The translations under genes and the position numbers were made by a program. The notes under the pieces are model-generated. The model made no database searches, was not told where the DNA came from, and was given only the letters and a program-made list of their open reading frames with translations. This document shows positions 18,144 through 28,350 of a stretch of DNA of 64,000 nt, piece by piece (the first letter of the stretch is position 1; the number at the start of each line of letters is the position of its first letter). The stretch spans positions 17,405,351 to 17,469,350 of the forward strand of contig NC_090743.1 of the NCBI RefSeq assembly GCF_036898095.1, in the 5' to 3' direction. Origin of the DNA: Palaemon carinicauda (taxonomy: Eukaryota > Arthropoda > Malacostraca > Decapoda > Palaemonidae).

Positions 18144-19260
18144 GTGGACCTGCTACGTCAGCCACGCGTAAAGAAGGTACTCCAAGGCCTCCACGCTCTT
18201 CGTCTGACTGCCTTCAGACTATCGAAAGACTCTCGAGAGCTAGAGGTTTTTCGAAGGAGGCAACCAGAGCGTTTGCTAGAGCAAGGAGAACATCCACCCT
18301 TAGAATCTACCAATCGAAGTGGGAAATCTTCCGAAACTGGTGCAAGTCAGTATCCGTATCCTCGACCAGTACCTCTGTAACTCAATAGCTGACTTTCTCT
18401 TATATCTGAGGAAAGAACAATCTCTTTCAGCTCCCACTATCAAGGGTTACAGAGGCATGTTGGCATCAGTCTTCCGTCACAGAGGCTTAGATCTTTCCAA
18501 CAATAAAGATCTACAAGACCTCCTTAAGTCTTTTGAGACCACGAAGGAGCGTCGTTTGGTTACACCTGGTTGGAATTTAGACGTGGTTCTAAGATTCCTT
18601 ATGTCAGACAGGTTCGAACCGCTTCAATCAGCCTCCCTGAAAGATCTCACCTTTAAGACTCTTTTCCTGATATGCTTAACCACAGCTAAAAGAGTCAGTG
18701 AGATTCATGCCTTCAGCAAGAACATCGGATTCTCATCCGAAACGGCTACATGTTCTACAACTTGGTTTTCTAGCCAAACACGAGCTGCCTTCTCGGCCTT
18801 GACCAATATCGTTCGATATTCCAAACTTATCGTATGGTTGGAAATGAACTAGAAAGAGTATTATGTCCTGTAAGAGCTCTTAAGTTCTATTTTAAAAACC
18901 TTTACGAGGCCCGTCTGAAGCTTTATGGTGTTCAGTTAAGAATCCATCTTTGCCTATGTCAGAGAATTCTTTATCCTATTTTATCAGACTGTTAATACGA
19001 GAAGCTCATTCCCATCTGAATGAGGAAGACCAAGCTTGGCTGAAGGTAAGGACACACGAAGTTAGAGCTGTCGCAACTTCCGTGGCCTTTAAACAAAATA
19101 GATCTCTGCAAAGTATATTCGACGCAACCTATTGGAAAAGCAAATCAGTGTTCGCGTCTTTTATCTTAAGAATGTCCAGTCTCTTTACGAGAACTGCTAC
19201 ACTCTGGGACCATTCGTAGCAACGAGTGCAGTAGTGGTGGGGGCTCCACCACTACAATTC
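18144..19260 (+). pseudogene. Element B tyrosine recombinase remnant
   Basis: Recombinase sequence split over several frames. 17807-18388 carries the N-terminal SRARGFSKEA part, 18319-18852 carries SAPTIKGYRGML to TAKRVSEIHAF, and 18950-19219 carries KVRTHEVRAVATS. A stop near 18388 and indels near 18765 and 18890 break it. All catalytic regions can be recognised but not in one frame. Confidence 0.85.
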
Positions 19261-19669
19261 CCTAATTCCATAACCTTTTTAATCTTTCTCTTGAAATGTT
19301 TTATTAATATTTTTGGGTTGTCCGGAAGGCTAAGAAGCCTTTCGCATCCTACTTGATTTGGCGGGTGGTCAAAGTCATTTCTTGAGAAGCGCCTAGATTA
19401 GAGGTTTTGATGAGGACCTTTAGTATGGGTTGCAACCCTTCATACTTCAGCTCCTAGGAGTCGCTCAGCATCCTATGAGGATCGCGAGGCTCAGTAAGGA
19501 AGACGTACTTAAAAAGGCAGAGTAATTGTTCAAGTCGACTTCCTTACCAGGTACTTATTTATTTTATGTTTGTTATTTTGAATAACTGCTAAAATGAAAT
19601 ACGGAATACTTAGCTCATAATAATGTCAACATGTAATGCTGGTCTCTACCCACCCCCCTGGGTGTGAAT

Positions 19670-19760
19670 CAGCTATATGATCATCGGGTAAGTTTAATAT
19701 TGAAAAATGTTATTTTCATTAGTAAAATAAATTTTTGAATATACTTACCCGATGATCATA
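19670..19760 (+). repeat. Element B internal complementary region
   Basis: Reverse complement of the left end (..GGGTAAGTTTAATATTGAAAA) joined to the reverse complement of the right end (ATGTTATTTTCATTAGTAAA..). The right-end half keeps the TTAGTAA version specific to B and E. Confidence 0.9.
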
Positions 19761-19808
19761 AATTAAAGGACCCACCCTTCCTCCCCAATAGAGACCCAGT
19801 GGACAGAG

Positions 19809-19964
19809 GAGAAAATTGGTTCTATGTTGACATCGAGTACTTGAGTACCTACTTGACAGATGGCGCTGTTGATGTACACCCCCACCTGTATAGCGATCGC
19901 TGGCGTATTCCGCCCGTAGGTTTTTTCTGTCGGGCAGCAGAGCTGACAGCTATATGATCATCGG
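19809..19964 (-). repeat. Element B right inverted terminal repeat
   Basis: Inverted copy of 13553-13708. It is followed immediately by a GTAAGTAT splice-donor-like sequence at 19965 and then by MTAP exon 2 only 52 bases later. Confidence 0.9.
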
Positions 19965-19990
19965 GTAAGTATATTCAAAAATTTATTTTA

Positions 19991-20016
19991 CTAATGAAAA
20001 TAACATTTTATTCAAG
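19991..20016 (+). promoter_or_regulatory. 3' splice site of MTAP exon 2, partly supplied by element B
   Basis: The acceptor AG is 20015-20016. Element B ends at about 20006, so only about 10 host bases (TTTATTCAAG) remain before the exon. The nearest branch-point-like sequence is CTAAT at 19991-19995 inside the element terminus, with its A 22 nt from the AG. The original pyrimidine-rich tract appears to be at 13501-13533, 6.5 kb upstream. Confidence 0.75.
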
Positions 20017-20184
20017 ACATGGAAGACGGCATAGCATAATGCCCACCAATGTTAACTACCGAGCAAATATCTGGGCTTTGAAGTCGAAAGGATGCACACA
20101 CATTGTTGTTTCAACAGCCTGTGGATCTTTGCGGGAACACATCGCTCCTGGAGATTTTGTGATTATTGATCAGTTCATTGACAG
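20017..20184 (+). CDS. MTAP: MTAP exon (HGR..QFIDR segment)
   Basis: Encodes the central N-terminal part of the phosphorylase: [21 protein letters not shown], then STACGSLRE and [12 protein letters not shown]. These include the conserved Arg-His pair and the Thr-Ala-Cys-Gly-Ser loop that contacts phosphate and substrate in this family. The first base completes the arginine codon split from 3602. The exon ends in AG|GTAATG, again splitting an Arg codon completed at 32720. The acceptor lies 10 bases from the end of DIRS element B, but the reading frame and donor are intact, so the exon is still usable if the acceptor works. Confidence 0.95.
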
Positions 20185-21004
20185 GTAATGTGAAACTCAT
20201 TTCTTACATCATGGCACAGCGCAGGTATAAATTGAATTAGAAATAGCATTAGTGTTGTTTTTGTTTTTATTTTTCTGGGCCTGATCATAGAAGATATTTG
20301 GTTTTTCTGTTGTGGTCTTGTAAGATTGTCGAGTAAACTGTCATTGATTCACGTTTTCATATTTTTCAAGATATTATTTTGGATTACCTCTATGAATTTT
20401 AAGATATTTGATATACAGTATTGTCTATTTTGGAAATTGCTCCACTGGTGTAATTTTAATTCAAATCTTTTAATTTACATGCATCAATTTCACAACATTC
20501 TAAATGGGGAGATAATTATAACCATTATCATATGTAGCAATGGTATTTATGCGGTTGTGACTTGAGAACTACAGAATTACCAAGCACACATTTTTCCATT
20601 TCTTTTCTTTATGGTAACTTTAATTCCTGCTTAGTAAAGAAGCTGTAACTTTTTTCAGCTTTTCTGGCTTGTATTTGTACTCAATTGCTTCTCTGTTTCA
20701 ATGTTATTCTTGGTATTGGTATGGAATCTAGTGTGGTATTGTTGTGAATATAATGGTATTAATATTACTGTATTTTTCCTTTGTATTATATCATGGTACA
20801 ACAAACTCAAATGACAACTTGTGTTATATTTGTCATTAGTTACTTATTTCATAATTGTATAATCTTTTTCTCACAAATGACTGGTGGATGTCAGCATCAG
20901 TAACTAAAAAACCTTTCATAGTCATGCTGTTTTTCCAGAGGAAGTAGTATGGAGACATTGATAGTCCCCTCAGATCATATGTGTTTTACAGAGTAAAATG
21001 AATT
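20185..21004. other. MTAP intron, unique AT-rich sequence
   Basis: Non-coding; no gene or repeat recognised. The short frame at 20326-20565 looks like chance. Confidence 0.6.
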
Positions 21005-21695
21005 ATTATTACTAGCCAAGCTACAACCTAATTGGATAAGCAGAATGCTACAAGCCTAAGGGCTTAAGGAAAGCAGCCCAATGCAGAGAGGAAATAGGGA
21101 AGTAATTAATATGTACCCATGAGAAATGATAAGAAAAAAATATAAAATGCATGGAGCTTTGTAATACCGTTATATACCCTGTAGATCAATCTTTCATGAA
21201 TGACCTGACTTCTGTCAACCAGTTCAATAGAAGTATTTGCACTAAGTTTGAAAATCTGGGTTTCACTTATTCAACCACCAAATTAGGAAGATCATTCCAC
21301 AATCTGGTCACAGATGGAATAAAACTCCTAGAATACTTTGTAATATTAAGCCTTATGATGAAGACAAGCCTGTTAGAATGAACTGCATACTGTAATATAT
21401 TTACCCAGGAAAGTTCTGAATGTAAAAAATGGTCTGAACTATGAAAAATTTCATGCAACATGCACAAAGAACTAACTGAACAAATGTGTCCAAGATTATT
21501 ATCCAAATCAGTGATAAGGAATTTAATGCACCGTAAACTTTCCTTGCAAACAAATGAAAGTGAGGTTCTGAACCTGAAGACCAGGCGAGAAAAATGTCCA
21601 AATCGTGGTAGAATAAAAGAATCCAAATATTTCCTCTGAAGCAATTGATCACCAAAAATCTTGAGATTCTCAATATGCCATTTTTTGCTCAATTG
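21005..21695 (-). mobile_element. 3' fragment of a non-LTR retrotransposon
   Basis: On the minus strand, 21692-21267 encodes 141 aa ending in the C-terminal pattern YSRSFIPSVTRLWNDLP, typical of the end of non-LTR reverse transcriptases. A 3' tail follows, containing the GGTTGTAGCTTGGCTAG-type sequence (21013-21030) that I associate with a common decapod element, and ending in short TAA-like repeats. It is 5'-truncated, as usual for such elements. The clade (CR1/L2-like) is a guess. Confidence 0.65.
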
Positions 21696-22034
21696 AAGAG
21701 GAAAATTATCTAGAATTTTAAATGAGTTTTATATATTTAAAAAGAGACTTTCAGTGTAAAGGTCATGATGTTTAGGAGCCACTGCCCTTTATCTACTTAC
21801 AATCCTACTTTGGGATTTGGTATGGTTCATCTTCATCCCCCATAATTTTCACTACAGTATGCACTAGTTTCAGTTAGATTTTGATTAAGGGATTCATCAT
21901 CTGGACTACATTCGAGAGAGAGCATTGACACAGAGAGTAGCATCATCTGTACGGTGTACTTTGCACAACAAGCATATTTTCAAGGCCAACTCATATTTGT
22001 TCCTATACAGATACAAACTTTCAATAGGAATATG
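21696..22034. other. MTAP intron up to element C
   Basis: Non-coding; nothing recognised apart from the insertion point of element C. Confidence 0.6.
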
Positions 22035-22053
22035 TTTTCAATATTAAACTTAG

Positions 22054-22209
22054 CCGGTGATCATATAAGCTGTCAGCTCTGCTGCCCGACAGAAAAACCT
22101 AAGGACAAAATACGCCAGCGATCGCTATACAGGTGGGGGTGTACATCAACAGCGCCATCTGTCGAGCAGGTACTCAAGTACTCCATGTAAACACAGAACC
22201 AATTTTCTC
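22054..22209 (+). repeat. Element C left inverted terminal repeat
   Basis: 156 bp, complementary to 28351-28506. It includes AGCGATCGCT. Confidence 0.92.
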
Positions 22210-22414
22210 TCTGTCGTGCCACCGGCAAGACCTACTAAATACGCTGTTGCTTACTGGATTGATTTTCACAGATTTTGGTGAAGTACTCATTTCTAGTTAT
22301 TAGCTTTCGCTTTGCAGAGGTTATCTTCAATACTTCCTTGCATTCTTTGATTGAATTTTGGATTATTTGTTGACGACTTGGATAGATTTTGAATTCCCCT
22401 TTGACTAATTCAAG

Positions 22415-24841
22415 ATGGCTGACCCTTCTCAAGTCCCTAAATACAGGAAGTGTAGTGCTAGGGACTGTTCAAGGCGTCTTCCGAAGACCTCTATCGATCC
22501 GCACACCATTTGTTCCAATTGTCGGGGTAAAACCTGTCAATTGGAAGATCGATGTGAGGAATGCGTTGGGCTTTCGGAATTCGATTTTCTCGAATTCCTG
22601 AAATATTCACGTAGGCTAGAGAGAGATCGAGTCAGGAGGAGTTCATCTCGCTCAGTTGATTTTTCCTCTCCCCATGCCCCACAACCTATTCCTTCCCCTG
22701 TAGTGGTTGCTCCTGATCCCCCTTCTAGCACTCAACAACCTTCGATGGCAGATATGATGCGTGCCATCCAGGCTCTGAGTGAGAGAGTCGAGTCATTGGC
22801 GAGTGACCGTAACCAACTCATGGCAGACGTCAGGGAGTTGAAGGGTAAGAGTGCAGTGGGTAGTGACAAAGTGAGTGGAAGTGTTGTGGAAAGTGTTAGT
22901 GTTGCGCTTGAGGGTGCGTCTGTTCGTGCCTGTCGTCCTCCCAGTACGGGACCTCTTGCAAGCTCCCAAGCCCAGGGGAGAAGCAATGTCGTACGACCAA
23001 AGGGTTCGACAGGCTTTAATCAGCGGACAGACGTTCCCTCCGTGGTTTCGGACGTATCTTGCCAAGATCGCCCCACCCACAAGAAGACGAGAGAGCCCAT
23101 TTATTCCTCGTCTGCGGAAGATGTTTCTCGGAAGAAACAATGGACCAAGGTCTCACGACCTCTCAAACGCAAGGTCCCTTCCGCGCAAGTCCAACGGCCC
23201 AGTTGTAGCCACTGGGTCAGTTTGGACTCGCTGCAGTCTTCTGATGACTGCACACCTCCTAAGAGAGGCAAAGCGGTACCGCAACAGGCAGTAACACCGT
23301 CTGTTGCCGCACCTGCTACTGTAGACCCTAAGTGGGCTTTGCTGCAGACCATGCAGACACAGTTGTCATCTTTAATGCAGGACTTTCGTGCGGAGAAGGT
23401 TGACGCTGCACCCGTTAGCCTACAACCAACCACGGTTGTGCGTCCAGTTGACGCTGAGGCTACCTTCTCCCGCACTCCAGCTGTGAGAGTCCCGCCACCC
23501 ATGCGCACTGTACCCTGCCAGCCGCATGTTGACGTTCGCCGACGCACGGAACCCTCCGTTGACGTTCGCGAGTTACAACAACAACAACCTAAGTTGTTTT
23601 GTTTTGACGCGGTGCGTCAACCTCCGCAACCCACTGTGGTTACCCCTACTAGCCCACAGCAGACTAGACAGTCGGGAGTAGACGCTTTGCGCCCCCGGGC
23701 AGCTATGGTTGTTGCCTGCTCACAGACTTACCAACAGTTCCATGACGTTGCGTCCAGTGCAGTCACGCATGCACCCGTGCTGCCGGACTCAGCTGACCAG
23801 CCAATGCCTACTCCTTTGCCGCTTCCTCTTCAGCATTCAGACGATGGACTCTCTGATGATGACGACGCTGCACACCTTGACGACCCACACCCGGACATCG
23901 ACGAACCCAAGACCACGCCTCCCTCCTTGGACTTTAGAAAAGTACTTGCACTGTTCAAGGATATGTATCCCGATCAGTTTGTTTCTGCGGCCCCACGCTC
24001 ACCTCCATCTGAGTTCGCTTTGGGCACGCAGTCATCCGCGCCTGCCTTTACGAAGCTCGTCCTCGCCCGCTCGTCCAAGAGAGCTTTAAGGGTGTTGGGA
24101 GATTGGATGCAGTCCAAAAAGCACCTTGGGAAGACAGCATTCTTGTTTCCCCCTGCGAAACTCGCTTCCAGATCGAGCGTCTGGTATGCCACGGGAGAAG
24201 TTCTCGGCTTGGGAGTTCCTGCCTCTGCCCAGGGCGACTTCTCAAGTCTAGTAGACTCTCCCCGCAGGCTAGCCATGAGACGCTCCAAGATTTGTTGGAC
24301 TCCTTCAGATTTAGATCATCTGATGAAAGGAGTGTTCAGAGCATTCGAAGTGTTTAACTTTTTGGATTGGTGTTTGGGAGCGTTGAGCAGGAAGACCTCC
24401 CCTTCTGACAAGGAAACTTCCATGCTCATTATGTCCTGCATGGACAAGGCCATACGGGACGGTTCCAGTGAGCTTGCGGCTTCGTTCGTTTCCGGGGTCC
24501 TCAAGAAACGAGAAAACCTTTGCTCCTTCTTGTCAGCTGGAGTAACACAATGTCAGAGGTCGGAGCTTATGTTTGCTCCTCTCTCGAAGTGCCTTTTCCC
24601 AGAGGAGTTGATCAAGGAGATTGCTGCCTCCTTGATTCAAAAAGACACGCATGACCTAGTTGCGTCATCTGCACGCAAAGCCACCCCTTTGCCTTCCGTG
24701 TCTAGACCCAGGATGGATAATCCAGCGTCAAGATTTATTCCGCCCTTTCGTGGCAGAGCCACCAGCAGAGGAGGTGCTCGTGCCGAAGGGAAACGTGGGA
24801 GCAAGAAGAAAGGTACCAAGTCCTTTAGAGGCAGAGTCTGA
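22415..24841 (+). CDS. Element C ORF1, gag-like protein (808 aa)
   Basis: Same plan as the ORF1 of element A: MADPSQVP start, N-terminal Cys cluster (CSNCRGKTC, CEECVGLSEF), low-complexity Ser/Pro/Gln middle (about residues 60-505), a conserved C-terminal region from about 510 (LDFRKVLALFKDMYPDQF, FNFLDWCLGALSRK) and a basic RFIPPFRGRATSRG tail. An acidic run DDGLSDDDDA precedes the conserved part. It ends at TGA 24839-24841, followed by CTG. It is open throughout and could be translated. The structural role is inferred from its position in DIRS elements. Confidence 0.88.
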   Translation: MADPSQVPKYRKCSARDCSRRLPKTSIDPHTICSNCRGKTCQLEDRCEECVGLSEFDFLEFLKYSRRLERDRVRRSSSRSVDFSSPHAPQPIPSPVVVAPDPPSSTQQPSMADMMRAIQALSERVESLASDRNQLMADVRELKGKSAVGSDKVSGSVVESVSVALEGASVRACRPPSTGPLASSQAQGRSNVVRPKGSTGFNQRTDVPSVVSDVSCQDRPTHKKTREPIYSSSAEDVSRKKQWTKVSRPLKRKVPSAQVQRPSCSHWVSLDSLQSSDDCTPPKRGKAVPQQAVTPSVAAPATVDPKWALLQTMQTQLSSLMQDFRAEKVDAAPVSLQPTTVVRPVDAEATFSRTPAVRVPPPMRTVPCQPHVDVRRRTEPSVDVRELQQQQPKLFCFDAVRQPPQPTVVTPTSPQQTRQSGVDALRPRAAMVVACSQTYQQFHDVASSAVTHAPVLPDSADQPMPTPLPLPLQHSDDGLSDDDDAAHLDDPHPDIDEPKTTPPSLDFRKVLALFKDMYPDQFVSAAPRSPPSEFALGTQSSAPAFTKLVLARSSKRALRVLGDWMQSKKHLGKTAFLFPPAKLASRSSVWYATGEVLGLGVPASAQGDFSSLVDSPRRLAMRRSKICWTPSDLDHLMKGVFRAFEVFNFLDWCLGALSRKTSPSDKETSMLIMSCMDKAIRDGSSELAASFVSGVLKKRENLCSFLSAGVTQCQRSELMFAPLSKCLFPEELIKEIAASLIQKDTHDLVASSARKATPLPSVSRPRMDNPASRFIPPFRGRATSRGGARAEGKRGSKKKGTKSFRGRV

Positions 24842-26900
24842 CTGCCACCTTCTTCAGACAGCAGTGGGAGCCAGGCTCAAGAACTACTGGCAGTCCTGGG
24901 AGAATAGGGGCGCAGATGCACAATCTGTGAAGTTGCTCAGAGAGGGGTACAAGATCCCATTCTTGCGCAAGCCCCCTCTAGCAACGACTCCCATCGACCT
25001 CTCTCCCAGGTACAGAGAGGAGGACAAGAGACTAGCGTTGAAGCAAGAGGTGTCTCTCTTACTAGAAAAGGGAGCGGTAGTCAAAGTCCAGGACCATCAA
25101 TCCCCGGGCTTCTACAACCGTCTCTTCTTAGTGGTAAAGAAAACAGGAGGGTGGAGACCGGTGCTAGACGTCAGTGCTCTGAATGTCTTTGTCACCAAGC
25201 AGACGTTCGCCATGGAGACGACAAAGTCTGTTCTAGCAGCGGTCAGGAAGGAAGACTGGATGGTCTCTTTAGACCTCAAGGACGCTTACTTTCACGTCCC
25301 CATCCACCCAGATTCCCAACCTTTTCTAAGGTTCGTTTACGGGAAGGTTGTCTACCAATTTCAAGCCCTGTGCTTTGGCCTAAGCACGGCGCCTCTTGTC
25401 TTTACGAAACTGATGAGGAATATTGCCAAATTCCTGCATTTAGCAGACATCAGAGCCTCCCTCTATTTGGACGACTGGCTTTTAAGAGCTTCGTCCAGTC
25501 GTCGCTGTCTGGAGAATCTAAAGTGGACTCTAGATCTGACCAAGGAATTGGGTCTCCTGGTCAATATGGAAAAGTCCCTACTGGTCCCATCCCAAACTAT
25601 AGTGTACCTAGGGATGGAGATTCACAGTCAAGCTTTTCGGGCTTTTCCGTCGGCCCCCAGAATAAGTCAAGCCCAAGGATGCATCCAGAACATGCTAATG
25701 AAGGACCGATGTTCAGTCAGACAGTGGATGAGTCTGATAGGGACGCTTTCATCACTGGACCAGTTCATTGCGTTAGGGAGACTGCACCTCCGTCCCCTTC
25801 AATTTCACCTGGCTGTTCACTGGAGAAAGGACAAGACGCTAGAAGCAGTCTCGATCCCTATTTCCGAGAAGATGAAGTCATCACTGACCTGGTGGAAGGA
25901 CAACATCAACCTCAGAGAGGGTCTGCCCCTGACTGTTCAGACCCCCAACCACGTTCTCTTCTCGGACGCATCGGACACGGGCTGGGGTGCGACATTAGAC
26001 GGTCGGGAATGCTCGGGCACCTGGAACTCGGAGCAAAGAGCGTTACATATCAACTGCAAGGAGCTACTGGCAGTTCATCTGGCCTTGAAAAGCTTCAAGT
26101 CCCTCCTTCTAGGCAAGGTGGTGGAGGTGAACTCCGACAACACCACGGCCTTGGCGTACATCTCCAAGCAAGGAGGGACCCATTCTATGAAGTTGTACGA
26201 GATCGCAAGGGACCTCCTCACCTGGTCAAGAGATCTAAACCTGTCTCTAGTAACGAGGTTCATTCAAGGCAACATGAATGTCATGGCGGACCGCCTCAGT
26301 CGGAAGGGTCAAATCATCCCAACAGAATGGACCCTTCACAAGAATGTATGCAAGAGACTTTGGGCCACATGGGGCCAACCTACCATAGATCTCTTTGCAA
26401 CCTCAATGACCAAGAGGCTCCCAAATTATTGCTCGCCAATCCCGGACCCAGCAGCAGTTCATATAGATGCCTTTCTACTGGATTGGTCCCATCTAGACCT
26501 TTTTGCATTCCCCCCGTTCAAGATTGTCAACAAGGTACTGGAGAAGTTCGCCTCTCACGAAGGGACAAGGTTGACGTTGGTTGCTCCCCTCTGGCCCGCG
26601 AGAGAATGGTTCACCGAGGTACTGCAATGGCTAGTGGACGTTCCCAGAACTCTTCCGCTAAGAGTGGACCTTCTACGTCAGCCACACGTAAAGAAGGTAC
26701 ACCCAAGCCTCCACGCTCTTCGTCTGACTGCCTTCAGACTATCGAAAGACTCTCGAGAGCTAGAGGCTTTTCGAAGGAGGCAGCCAGGGCGATTGCTAGA
26801 GCAAGGAGGACATCCACTCTTAGAGTCTACCAGTCGAAGTGGGAAGTCTTCCGAAGCTGGTGCAAGTCGGTATCAGTATCCTCAACCAGTACCTCTGTAA
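24660..26900 (+). CDS. Element C ORF2: RT, RNase H and DAM-like methyltransferase (746 aa)
   Basis: Open and complete. RT motifs are GWRPVLDVSALN, SLDLKDAYFHVPIH, LCFGLSTAPLVFTKLM, YLDDWLL and YLGMEI. RNase H has LFSDASDTGWGATLDG, KELLAVHLAL and SDNTTALAYISKQGG. The methyltransferase region has PTIDLFATSMTKRL, DAFLLDW and FAFPPFKIV. It overlaps the end of ORF1 by about 180 bp in the +1 frame. The start is uncertain: the first ATG lies inside ORF1. Confidence 0.93.
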   Translation: MRHLHAKPPLCLPCLDPGWIIQRQDLFRPFVAEPPAEEVLVPKGNVGARRKVPSPLEAESDCHLLQTAVGARLKNYWQSWENRGADAQSVKLLREGYKIPFLRKPPLATTPIDLSPRYREEDKRLALKQEVSLLLEKGAVVKVQDHQSPGFYNRLFLVVKKTGGWRPVLDVSALNVFVTKQTFAMETTKSVLAAVRKEDWMVSLDLKDAYFHVPIHPDSQPFLRFVYGKVVYQFQALCFGLSTAPLVFTKLMRNIAKFLHLADIRASLYLDDWLLRASSSRRCLENLKWTLDLTKELGLLVNMEKSLLVPSQTIVYLGMEIHSQAFRAFPSAPRISQAQGCIQNMLMKDRCSVRQWMSLIGTLSSLDQFIALGRLHLRPLQFHLAVHWRKDKTLEAVSIPISEKMKSSLTWWKDNINLREGLPLTVQTPNHVLFSDASDTGWGATLDGRECSGTWNSEQRALHINCKELLAVHLALKSFKSLLLGKVVEVNSDNTTALAYISKQGGTHSMKLYEIARDLLTWSRDLNLSLVTRFIQGNMNVMADRLSRKGQIIPTEWTLHKNVCKRLWATWGQPTIDLFATSMTKRLPNYCSPIPDPAAVHIDAFLLDWSHLDLFAFPPFKIVNKVLEKFASHEGTRLTLVAPLWPAREWFTEVLQWLVDVPRTLPLRVDLLRQPHVKKVHPSLHALRLTAFRLSKDSRELEAFRRRQPGRLLEQGGHPLLESTSRSGKSSEAGASRYQYPQPVPL

Positions 26901-27803
26901 CTCAAATAGCTGACTTCCTTTTATACCTGAGGAAGGAAAGATCTCTTTCAGCTCCCACGATCAAGGGTTACAGAAGCATGTTGGCAGCAGTCTTCCGTCA
27001 CAGAGGCTTAGATCTTTCCAACAACAAAGATCTACAGGACCTCCTTAAGTCTTTTGAGACCTCGAAGGAGCGTCGTTTGGCAACACCAGGTTGGAATTTA
27101 GACGTGGTACTAAGATTCCTTATGTCAGAAAGGTTCGAGCCGCTACAATCAGCCTCCTTTAAAGATCTCACTTTAAAGACTCTTTTCCTCGTCTGCTTAG
27201 CTACAGCTAAAAGAGTCAGTGAGATACACGCCTTCAGCAGGAACATCGGATTTTCATCTGAAACGGCTACATGTTCTTTGCAGCTTGGTTTTCTAGCCAA
27301 AAACGAACTACCTTCTCGTCCTTGGCCGAAATCGTTCGATATTCCAAGCCTTTCTAATTTGGTTGGAAATGAACTAGAAAGAGTCTTGTGCCCTGTTAGA
27401 GCTCTTAAGTTCTATTTAAAACGAACTAAACCTTTACGAGGACAGTCAGAAGCTTTATGGTGTGCTATTAAGAAACCTTCTTTACCTATGTCGAAGAATG
27501 CAGTTTCCTATTACGTATATTAGACTGTTGATACGAGAAGCTCATTCCCATCTGAATGAGGAAGACCATGCTTTGCTGAAGGTAAGGACACATGAAGTTA
27601 GAGCTGTCGCAACTTCAGTGGCCTTCAAACAAAACAGATCTCTGCAGAGTATAATGGACGCAACCTATTGGAGAAGCAAGTCAGTGTTCGCGTCTTTTTA
27701 TCTTAAAGATGTCCAGTCTCTTTACGAGAACTGCTACACCCTGGGACCATTCGTAGCAGCGAGTGCAGTAGTGGGTGAGGGCTCAACCACTACATTCCCC
27801 TAA
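25151..27803 (+). pseudogene. Element C ORF3: tyrosine recombinase broken by a 4-bp insertion
   Basis: The frame is open from 24908 (a TAG at 24905-24907 and the ORF1 TGA precede it) to 27523. It encodes the recombinase through the first catalytic Arg (AKRVSEIHAF). An extra 4 bp at about 27513 (TATTACGTATATTAG against TATTATATTAG in D) shifts the frame, so the segment with KVRTHEVRAVATS and the catalytic Tyr (FASFYLKD) is in another frame (to 27803). The protein would lack His, the second Arg and Tyr, so the recombinase is inactive. Confidence 0.9.
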
Positions 27804-28209
27804 TTCCATAACCTTTTTTAATCTTTCTCTTGAAATGTTTTTTATTGTTGTTTTTGGGTTGTCCGGAAGGCTAAGAAGCCTTTCGCATCCTGGTTGATTT
27901 GGCGGGTGGTCAAATTCTTTTCTTGAGAAGCGTCTAGATTAGAGGTTTTGATGAGGTCCTTTAGTATGGGTTGCAACCCTTGATACTTCAGCTCCTAGGA
28001 GTCGCACAGCATCCTATGAGGATCGCGAGGCTCAGTAAGGAAGACGTACTTAAAAAGGCAGAGTAATTGTTCAAGTCGACTTCCTTACCAGGTACTTATT
28101 TATTTTATGTTTGTTATTTTGAATAACTGCTAAAATGAAATACAAAATACTTAGCTCTTAATAATGTAAACATGTAATGCTGGTCTCTACCCACCCCCCT
28201 GGGTGTGAA

Positions 28210-28305
28210 TCAGCTTATATGATCACCGGCTAAGTTTGATATTGAAAAATGTTATTTTTATTAATAAAATAAATTTTTGAATATACTTACCCGGTGATCA
28301 TATTT
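28210..28305 (+). repeat. Element C internal complementary region
   Basis: CAGCTTATATGATCACCGG.. (complement of the left end) runs directly into ATGTTATTTTTATTAAT.. (complement of the right end). One base differs from D in the left-end half (TTTGATATTG against TTTAATATTG). Confidence 0.92.
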
Positions 28306-28350
28306 TAAAGGACCCTCCATTCCTCCCCAATAGAGAGCCAGTGGACCGAG

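Larger units (their letters stand above)
13534..20006 (+). mobile_element. DIRS retrotransposon B, internally deleted, adjacent to MTAP exon 2
   Basis: About 6.5 kb, sense to MTAP. The left end is TTTTCAATATTAAACTTAC and the right end is GAAAATAACAT. The 156-bp inverted repeats lie at 13553-13708 and 19809-19964 and the ICR at about 19670-19760. The gag start (ATG at 13904) is kept for about ten codons. Then a non-coding GA/CT-rich segment of about 960 bp, shared with element E, replaces the Cys-rich part. Gag-derived sequence resumes near 14880. The entire RT catalytic region is missing: gag sequence near 17150 jumps to the RT thumb segment. RNase H, methyltransferase and recombinase remnants follow with stops and shifts. 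The element cannot be autonomous. Confidence 0.93.
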
